From: an uncultured Massilia sp.
GTDB taxonomy: Bacteria > Pseudomonadota > Gammaproteobacteria > Burkholderiales > Burkholderiaceae
Assembly: GCA_946886065.1 (NCBI GenBank)
Contig: CAMPHU010000100.1
Span: 1 to 15,836, forward strand
Reading direction: 5' to 3'
Length of the DNA: 15,836 nucleotides
Shown here: piece by piece, positions 8,592 through 13,309 of the stretch
How positions within the stretch are numbered: position 1 is the first letter of the stretch
Layout of the letters: every line of letters begins with the position of its first letter
The notes under the pieces: generated by a model
What the model was told of the DNA's origin: nothing
Databases searched by the model: none
What the model saw: only the letters and a program-made list of their open reading frames with translations
Program-made: the position numbers and the translations under genes

Positions 8592-9269
8592 TCAAAAATC
8601 GCCGGGGCCGAATTTCGGCAGCGTGGCGCTGAGCTGGTCTTGACCGATGCCCTCGCCGAGGCGTGCGCGAGGCGCCGCGCGCCAGTCGTCGGGGTTGTTG
8701 AAGGCCACCTGGCCCTTGTAGCCGTGGATCACGAACAGCAGCTTGTTGCGCCAGATTTCCTGGAAGCGCTCCTGGCTCACGATGCGCGTGCCGGTGGACG
8801 GGTCGCCCATCAGGATGCGGCCGTCCTCGGCCCCCTTGATGACGACGAAGTGGTTGAAGCCGCGGTCGGAGATCAGGACGATCGCCGGCAGCTTTTCCGC
8901 GATCAGCTTCTCGACCGGCAGCTGGAAGCCGTCGCCGCGGAAACCCCGCGTGGCCAGGAAGCGCTGCATGTCGAGCAGCGAAAAGCCCTGTTGCCGGATC
9001 TTGGCCTTGTCGCCGTTGGCCCACATCCATTCGAAGGCGGTCTTCTCGCTGGTCGCGGTGCCGTAGTGGTGCGTCAGCAGGGTCGCCAGCGCGGCGGAGC
9101 CGCAGCTGAAGTCGTACTGCTGGCGCAGGGTGCGCTGGAACTTGATGTCTTTCATGCTGGTGACGGGCACGTTCACGCGCTGCCCGATCGCCAGTTCGAT
9201 AGCGGAAGCCGGCGCCGCCGGCGCCAGCAGGGTGCCGCCCAGGGCGGCAAGGAACACGCGTCGATTCAT
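8592..9269 (-). CDS. C39-family (double-glycine type) peptidase, FapD-like
   Basis: A 225-residue stand-alone papain-like C39 peptidase, without the ABC transporter that bacteriocin systems fuse to it. Catalytic residues are visible: oxyanion Gln50, nucleophile Cys56 in QQYDFSCGSAAL, His140 in FNHFVVIKG and Asp156 in GDPSTG. An N-terminal signal peptide (about 1-23) places it in the periplasm; it begins MNRRVFLAALGG, close to a twin-arginine motif. FapD of the Pseudomonas fap operon is the closest functional match: same fold, same position between the structural genes and the E/F genes. Its start (9269) lies one base beyond the stop of the 135-aa gene and lacks a good ribosome-binding site, so translation is probably coupled. 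Substrates are unknown; the double-glycine site in the next gene is a candidate. Confidence 0.9.
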   Translation of the reverse strand: MNRRVFLAALGGTLLAPAAPASAIELAIGQRVNVPVTSMKDIKFQRTLRQQYDFSCGSAALATLLTHHYGTATSEKTAFEWMWANGDKAKIRQQGFSLLDMQRFLATRGFRGDGFQLPVEKLIAEKLPAIVLISDRGFNHFVVIKGAEDGRILMGDPSTGTRIVSQERFQEIWRNKLLFVIHGYKGQVAFNNPDDWRAAPRARLGEGIGQDQLSATLPKFGPGDF

Positions 9270-9270
9270 G

Positions 9271-9678
9271 CTATTGCATATGCAGGTTGATGACGGTGGC
9301 GTTCTGGATCAGCACGTTCGCCCCGCTGTTCTGGATCACCACCGGCAAGCCCGAGGAATTCGCGAACGAGCCGTTGTCGATGATGTTCATGCCGGTCGAG
9401 ACATTGGTCGCGCTGTTGCCGGCGACCGTGCCGCCGAGCGTGGCATTGGCTTCGTTGCGGATCTGGTCGGAAGCGCCGCGCGATTCGGCATCGCCCAGCG
9501 AGGCGAGGTCGGCTTTCTTGCCCCAGCCGGCCGGCGCGGTGTCCTCTTGCACCCGCACCTCCGACAGGAAGCTCACCTTCACGGGCAGTTTCTCCGGATC
9601 GGCGGCCTGGGCCGTTGCCGACAGCGCCGCCATGGAGACGGTGAACGCGGCCAGCAGGAAGGATGTAGTCCGTTTCAT
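9271..9678 (-). CDS. Small exported protein, candidate minor fibre subunit
   Basis: A 135-residue protein with a clear Sec signal peptide (about residues 1-25, FLLAAFTVSMAALSATAQA). The mature part has no recognised domain. From about residue 72 it becomes Asn/Gly/Ser-rich, and it ends with GLPVVIQNSGANVLIQNATV (110-129), which parallels the C-terminus of the upstream 562-aa protein (GVSVISQNNGFSSLIQQSVN). Such short repeats of hydrophobic residues with regularly placed Gln/Asn are characteristic of curlin- and Fap-type amyloid strands, so a nucleator or minor subunit (FapB-like position) is inferred. ATG 9678 is preferred over in-frame upstream codons because those lie inside a terminator-like hairpin and because GAGAGA precedes it. 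It is one base away from the peptidase gene. Confidence 0.85.
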   Translation of the reverse strand: MKRTTSFLLAAFTVSMAALSATAQAADPEKLPVKVSFLSEVRVQEDTAPAGWGKKADLASLGDAESRGASDQIRNEANATLGGTVAGNSATNVSTGMNIIDNGSFANSSGLPVVIQNSGANVLIQNATVINLHMQ

Positions 9679-9690
9679 GGTGTTCTCTCG

Positions 9691-9731
9691 AAAAAGCCGC
9701 CTCATGGCCGCTTGCGCGGCCATGAGGCGGC
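9691..9731 (-). terminator. Strong intrinsic terminator/attenuator inside the fibre operon
   Basis: A perfect 16-bp inverted repeat (arms 9696-9711 and 9716-9731, loop of 4) begins 7 bp after the stop of the Gly-rich gene. On the minus strand it is followed at once by TTTTT (9695-9691). This has all the parts of a Rho-independent terminator, yet it sits between co-directional genes of one operon with no clear promoter after it, so partial readthrough is likely. The ribosome-binding site of the next gene lies just past the T-tract. Confidence 0.88.
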
Positions 9732-9738
9732 AAGCGCC

Positions 9739-11427
9739 TTACTGTCCGCCCACGTTCAGGTTCGACTGCACGTTGACGCTTTGCTGGATCAGCGACGAGA
9801 AGCCGTTGTTCTGGCTGATCACCGAGACGCCGGCAGCCGATTGAGCGATGTTGCTCATCGAGTTCGACATGTCGAACGCGCCGGTGGTCACGGAGTTGGA
9901 GCCGCCCGCGCCGCCGGTGCCTGCGCCGCCTGCGCCGCCGGTGGCTGCGCCAGCCACTTGCGAGCCGCCGTCGCCGCCTGCGCCGCCGGTGTTGGTGCCG
10001 CCCGAGCCGCCTGCGCCGCCGGTGCCTGCGGTGGCTGCGCCGCTCGACGCGTCGCCGTTGGTGGCAGTGCCGCCGGTGGCTGCGCCGCCTGCGCCGCCGG
10101 TGCCGGCAGTCGCGGTGCCCGAGGCGCCCGCGCCGCCCGCGCCGCCTGCGCCGGCCGTGCCGGCTGCACCCGAGCCGCCTGCGCCGCCGGTGGCTGCGCC
10201 GCCTTCGCCGCCGGTGCCGGTCAGTGCGGCGCCTGCGCCGCCTGCGCCGCCGGTGGCCGCGCCGCCTGCCGCGCCGCTACCGCCGGTGTTGCTGGCGCTC
10301 GCGCCGGCGCCGCCAGCCGCACCCGAACCTGCCGCGCCGCCTGCGCCTGCCATCGAGTCGCCCGCGGTGGCGGTGTTGGTGCCGCCGGTGCCGGTGCCGC
10401 CGGTCTGGGTGTTGGTGCCTGCGGTGGCGCTGCCGCTGGTGCCGCCGGTGCCGCCGCCATCCATGCCCGGCATCACCGAGCCCGAGGTGGCGTTGGAGTT
10501 GCCATTGGAGTTGCCGCCGGCAGTGGTGCTGCCCGAGGCGGTCAAGCCCGAACCCGCCGAAGCGCCGCCTGCGCCGCCTGCGCCGCCCATGCCGCCTTCG
10601 CCGCCCATGCCGCCGGTGGAAGCGCCGGTGCGGCCGCCTGCACCGCCTGCGCCCGCGGTGATGGCGCCGTGGTTACCGCCGTTGCCGCCATTCAGCGGGC
10701 CGGCAGTGCCGCCCATGCCTGCGGTGGCGCCGCCGCCGGCTGCGCCCGAGCCGCCGTTGGCTTCGCCGCCTGCGCCGCCAGCCGCGCCGCGGCCGCCGGT
10801 GGCCATCGCGTCGCCGCTCGCGCCGCCGGCTGCGCCGCGGCCGCCGGTAGCCATGGCGTCGCCGCTGTCGCCGCCGTTACCCGCCGCGACACGGCCGGCG
10901 GATGCGTTGCCGAGCGATGCGGCGCCGCTGCCAGCGCCGCCGCCAGCGCCGCCTGCGCCGCCTGCACCGCCGCGTGCGTTGCCGCCTGCGGCGCCCGCGC
11001 CGCTGGCCGCGCCGCCGGTGGCGTCGCCGCCCATGGCGCCGCTGCCCGAGGCGCCGTTGGCGTTACCGGTGTTCGTGGCAATGTTGCCGATGTTGCTGAT
11101 GTTATTGCCGTTGACGGTGCCGGTCAGGTTGCTGGTGGCGGTGGCGCTCGAGGTGTTGAAGGAGCTGGTCATGGTGGAAGTCGCGGTGCCGCCGTTGTTG
11201 GCGGCAGCGGCGCCGTCAGCGGCGGCGCGGGCTGCGCCGGAGCTGTTGTTCTGGCCGGAGTTGTCGCGCGTATCCGTCGTCGTGCTGTTGTCGTCCGTGG
11301 TGTTGGTCACGGTCGAGGTCATCGTGTTGCCGCCGCGGACGTTGTTACCTACTTCCATATTGCCTTGTTGGGCGTGGGCCATGCCGAATGCCAGAGCAAT
11401 TGCCGTTGCCAGGATAGTGCGCTTCAT
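9739..11427 (-). CDS. Exported Gly/Ala-repeat protein, candidate major fibre subunit
   Basis: A 562-residue secreted protein of extreme composition. A Sec signal peptide (about 1-19, ending AHA) is followed by a Thr/Asn/Ser-rich segment (20-123), a nearly 390-residue Gly/Ala-rich region (about 124-510) made of GGAGGAGG-, TGGAGG- and GAAGG-like units, and a distinct C-terminal module (about 515-560) reading NIAQSAAGVSVISQNNGF and SSLIQQSVNVQSNL, with the spaced Gln/Asn and hydrophobic pattern of amyloid strands. It is first in the operon, behind a sigma-54 promoter, with a strong AAGGGGAG ribosome-binding site 4 bp from the ATG. By position it corresponds to the FapB/FapC structural genes, but the Gly-rich body is unlike their repeats. 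The body could be an amyloid linker or a polyglycine-II bundle. The similarity to mycobacterial PE_PGRS proteins is compositional only; no PE domain is present. Confidence 0.88.
   Translation of the reverse strand: MKRTILATAIALAFGMAHAQQGNMEVGNNVRGGNTMTSTVTNTTDDNSTTTDTRDNSGQNNSSGAARAAADGAAAANNGGTATSTMTSSFNTSSATATSNLTGTVNGNNISNIGNIATNTGNANGASGSGAMGGDATGGAASGAGAAGGNARGGAGGAGGAGGGAGSGAASLGNASAGRVAAGNGGDSGDAMATGGRGAAGGASGDAMATGGRGAAGGAGGEANGGSGAAGGGATAGMGGTAGPLNGGNGGNHGAITAGAGGAGGRTGASTGGMGGEGGMGGAGGAGGASAGSGLTASGSTTAGGNSNGNSNATSGSVMPGMDGGGTGGTSGSATAGTNTQTGGTGTGGTNTATAGDSMAGAGGAAGSGAAGGAGASASNTGGSGAAGGAATGGAGGAGAALTGTGGEGGAATGGAGGSGAAGTAGAGGAGGAGASGTATAGTGGAGGAATGGTATNGDASSGAATAGTGGAGGSGGTNTGGAGGDGGSQVAGAATGGAGGAGTGGAGGSNSVTTGAFDMSNSMSNIAQSAAGVSVISQNNGFSSLIQQSVNVQSNLNVGGQ
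9898..11058 (-). repeat. Low-complexity Gly/Ala repeat-coding region
   Basis: The DNA encoding residues 124-510 of the Gly-rich protein consists of degenerate GCC/GGC-type short repeats; on the plus strand the units look like CCTGCGCCGCCGGTG variants. Units vary in length and order, so this is not one regular satellite. Such DNA is prone to slippage and to assembly error. Confidence 0.85.
10771..10866 (-). repeat. 48-bp tandem repeat within the Gly-rich gene
   Basis: Two adjacent 48-bp units (10819-10866 and 10771-10818) encode the same 16 residues, SGDAMATGGRGAAGGA (residues 188-203 and 204-219). The copies differ at five bases, all at third positions of Ala codons. Confidence 0.9.
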
Positions 11428-11460
11428 TTGACTCCCCTTGTGTCACTGAGTTGAGATAAC

Positions 11461-11480
11461 CCGGTGCAAATCGTCACCGG
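11461..11480 (-). other. Stem-loop at the 5' end of the fibre operon mRNA
   Basis: CCGGTG and CACCGG form a perfect 6-bp stem with an 8-nt loop. It starts about 5 nt from the transcription start predicted from the sigma-54 element, so the operon mRNA would begin with a hairpin, which often protects against 5'-end-dependent decay. Function is inferred. Confidence 0.45.
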
Positions 11481-11495
11481 TCCACTCCTCCTATT

Positions 11496-11511
11496 AGCAC
11501 TTGCCGTGCCA
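11496..11511 (-). promoter_or_regulatory. Sigma-54 (-24/-12) promoter of the fibre operon
   Basis: The minus strand reads TGGCACGGCAAGTGCT, which matches the consensus TGGCACG-N4-TTGCW at all but one fixed base. GG (11510-11509) and GC (11498-11497) have the obligatory 10-bp separation. The predicted start site is near 11485, leaving a leader of about 58 nt before the Gly-rich gene. The gene just upstream encodes a sigma-54 activator. Confidence 0.88.
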
Positions 11512-11527
11512 GCTGAAGACGCTTTTG

Positions 11528-11540
11528 CAAGTCCCTGATT
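11528..11540 (-). promoter_or_regulatory. IHF-binding site between enhancer and promoter
   Basis: The minus strand reads AATCAGGGACTTG, which fits the IHF consensus WATCAR-N4-TTR at every defined position. Its centre is about 50 bp upstream of the predicted start site, the usual place for IHF to bend DNA so that a sigma-54 activator touches the polymerase. Confidence 0.65.
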
Positions 11541-11612
11541 TGTAGGACCATTTTGATGAGGTTCCGTAGGACTGCAGCGAAGTGATGTGTGGGTTCAATG
11601 CCTACGTAAAAA

Positions 11613-11666
11613 ACTGTCTCAGCGGTGTGACAGTGGTGCTGCCAAATTTGCAAAGTTGTCTCAACT
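11613..11666. promoter_or_regulatory. Candidate upstream activator sites (paired dyads)
   Basis: Two inverted repeats lie about 130-180 bp upstream of the predicted start: ACTGTC-N10-GACAGT (11613-11634) and AGTTG-TCT-CAACT (11654-11666). Both contain TGTCTCA in the same direction (11615-11621 and 11657-11663), 42 bp or four helical turns apart. They are good candidates for the binding sites of the neighbouring activator; a related TCTCAACT occurs again in the leader (minus strand, about 11449-11456). Confidence 0.5.
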
Positions 11667-11705
11667 GTACATACGCGCGCATGCGCGCGGGAGCACGCGC
11701 GCGCA
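11667..11705. other. Alternating purine-pyrimidine tract with 16-bp palindrome
   Basis: Bases 11667-11689 alternate purine and pyrimidine without a break and include the palindrome CGCGCGCATGCGCGCG (11674-11689); a second alternating CG run occupies 11693-11705. Sequence of this kind favours Z-DNA or a cruciform under negative supercoiling. It lies between the activator gene and the enhancer dyads and might also act as a weak stem-loop after the activator gene. Confidence 0.5.
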
Positions 11706-11749
11706 GGAAGCAAGGAGGGGAAGCGTGGAACGGGGAGGGGTGAAGCAGG

Positions 11750-13096
11750 CTACGACGAGATCGAATGCTTGGCCATCAAACGATACAGGGTCATGCGCGA
11801 CACGCCGAGGTCGCGTGCCGCCTGGCTGATGTTGTTGCCGCTGCGCGCCAGGCTGTTCGAGATCGCGATGCGCTCGGCCGACAGGCGCGAGGTGCCGAGG
11901 CCGTCGTTGATGGGGCCGATGGGGCCGGCGCCCGGCAGCTCGAGGTCTTCGGGCATGATGAGGCGGTGTTCGGCCAGCACCATGGCGCGCCGCACCCGGT
12001 TGATCAGTTCGCGCACATTGCCCGGCCAGTCGTACTGGGCCATCGCGTGCAGGGCTTCCCTGCTCACGCCCTTGAGCTGCGGGCTGCGTTCTTCCGCGTA
12101 CTTGTGGAAGATCAGGTCGGTCAGCATCGCCAGGTCTTCCTTGCGCTCGCGCAAGGGCGGTACCCGGATCGGAAACACCGAGAGTCGGTAATAGAGATCC
12201 TCGCGGAAGCGTCCATCGGCCACGGCCTCGGGCAGGTTGACGTGGGAGGCGGCGATTACGCGCGCATCGACCGAGATCGTGCGCGTGCCGCCGACGCGGT
12301 AGATCACGCGTTCCTGGAGGAAGCGCAGCAGGCTGGCCTGCAAGTCCAGCGGCAGGTCGCCGATTTCGTCGAGGAAAATACTGCCGCCGGAGGCGGCTTC
12401 GAGCAGGCCGTGCTTGTCCTTCGTGGCGCCGGTGAAGGCGCCGCGTTCGTGGCCGAACAATTCGGAATGGATCAGGGCCGGCGCCACCGCCGCGCAATTG
12501 ATTGCAACAAAGGGACCGGAGGCGCGCGGCGAGCGTGCGTGCACTTCCTGGGCCGCCAGCTCCTTGCCGCTGCCGCTTTCGCCGGAGATCAGCACCGGCG
12601 CGTCGACCGCGGCGATCTTGGCGATGTGGGCGCGCAGGCGCGTGATGGCGGTGGAGTTGCCGTCGATGCGGCCGGGGTTGTTGCCACCGAGGTGGTTGCG
12701 CCGGTGCTGGGCCGCGCTCTTGCCGAGGATGGCCATGCCATGCGCATGCCCGAGCGAATGCTGGAGGCGCAGCATGTCCACCGGGCGCGTATGGAAATCG
12801 AAGAGGTGGGTGGAGATCAGGTGGCGCAGGGCCGGCTGTTCCAGCCGGTGCGCGTCGAACACGCCGATCCAGCGCATGCTGTGGTGGCGGCGCAGGAAGC
12901 GCTCGGTGTCTTCGTCTTGCAGGCCGTCGCTGCGGTCGAGCAGCAAGCCCACTGCGTAATGCTGCTGCAGCAGGACCTTGCGCGCTTCGGCCAGGCTGCC
13001 CACCATGCACACATCCCATCCGCGCAGTTCGCCGTAGCAGCTGCGGGCGCCCGCGCCATCATCGTTGGTAACGCATAACAGACGTTTTACAGACAC
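11750..13096 (-). CDS. Sigma-54-dependent activator with VpsR-like N-terminal domain
   Basis: A 448-residue enhancer-binding protein. The N-terminal domain (about residues 1-125) has a receiver-like fold pattern, but the acidic pocket is weak (NDD at 11-13) and the conserved Lys is replaced in HTRP (102-105), as in VpsR-type pseudo-receivers. The central AAA+ domain (about 140-375) has Walker A GESGSGKE (172-179), the sigma-54-contacting loop GAFTGA (219-224), Walker B GGSIFLDE (237-244), arginine fingers in GRFREDLYYR and the sensor-2 motif WPGNVRE. A Fis-type helix-turn-helix (about 405-445; NISQAARDLGVSRMTLYRL) ends it. Start GTG 13096 has GAGG 6 bp upstream. It is encoded directly upstream of a sigma-54 promoter and is therefore the probable activator of the fibre operon. 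VpsR in Vibrio is a c-di-GMP-responsive biofilm activator; c-di-GMP binding here is only inferred. Confidence 0.93.
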   Translation of the reverse strand: MSVKRLLCVTNDDGAGARSCYGELRGWDVCMVGSLAEARKVLLQQHYAVGLLLDRSDGLQDEDTERFLRRHHSMRWIGVFDAHRLEQPALRHLISTHLFDFHTRPVDMLRLQHSLGHAHGMAILGKSAAQHRRNHLGGNNPGRIDGNSTAITRLRAHIAKIAAVDAPVLISGESGSGKELAAQEVHARSPRASGPFVAINCAAVAPALIHSELFGHERGAFTGATKDKHGLLEAASGGSIFLDEIGDLPLDLQASLLRFLQERVIYRVGGTRTISVDARVIAASHVNLPEAVADGRFREDLYYRLSVFPIRVPPLRERKEDLAMLTDLIFHKYAEERSPQLKGVSREALHAMAQYDWPGNVRELINRVRRAMVLAEHRLIMPEDLELPGAGPIGPINDGLGTSRLSAERIAISNSLARSGNNISQAARDLGVSRMTLYRLMAKHSISS

Positions 13097-13309
13097 CGTT
13101 GACCTCGTTTATCCCCCGGCGACGGCCGGTTCGATGTGGTGTGAGCCCCGGTGCGCAAAGGCCCGCCCCACCTTGGGTAGCGGGCGCGCGGCGGCGCCGA
13201 CGATACGAAAAGCGTTTCGTTTATTAGAACGTATTTGCCGTTTTCGCGGCGCACGACCATTAACATTGTTTTAAGAACTGCAGTCGTTTTGTCGTCGCCG
13301 CGGCCGGCA
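13097..13309. other. Intergenic region with AT-rich pocket and small dyad
   Basis: No convincing gene. An AT-rich pocket (about 13200-13290) contains ACGAAA-AGCG-TTTCGT (13205-13220). On the minus strand the dyad could be a weak terminator of the kinase gene or an operator for the activator gene. No clear -35/-10 pair was found, so the promoter of the activator is undefined. Confidence 0.3.

Noticed and set aside
9898..11058. Possible CRISPR array or satellite in the Gly-rich gene
   Set aside because: Units are short, irregular, fully in frame and coding; there are no constant repeats with unique spacers.
9739..11427. PE_PGRS or collagen-like protein
   Set aside because: No PE domain and not a mycobacterial context; Gly is not at every third place with Pro, so no collagen pattern. 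The likeness is only in composition.
9130..11454. Very long plus-strand open frames (774 and 527 codons) opposite the Gly-rich, small and peptidase genes
   Set aside because: They are antisense shadows of low-complexity GC-rich coding DNA; the translations are Ala/Pro/Gly strings without domains, while the minus frames have signal peptides, ribosome-binding sites and a C39 domain.
11705..11745. G-quadruplex in the G-rich tract after the activator gene
   Set aside because: Only three runs of four G are present; the other G pairs are too short for a convincing three-tetrad structure.
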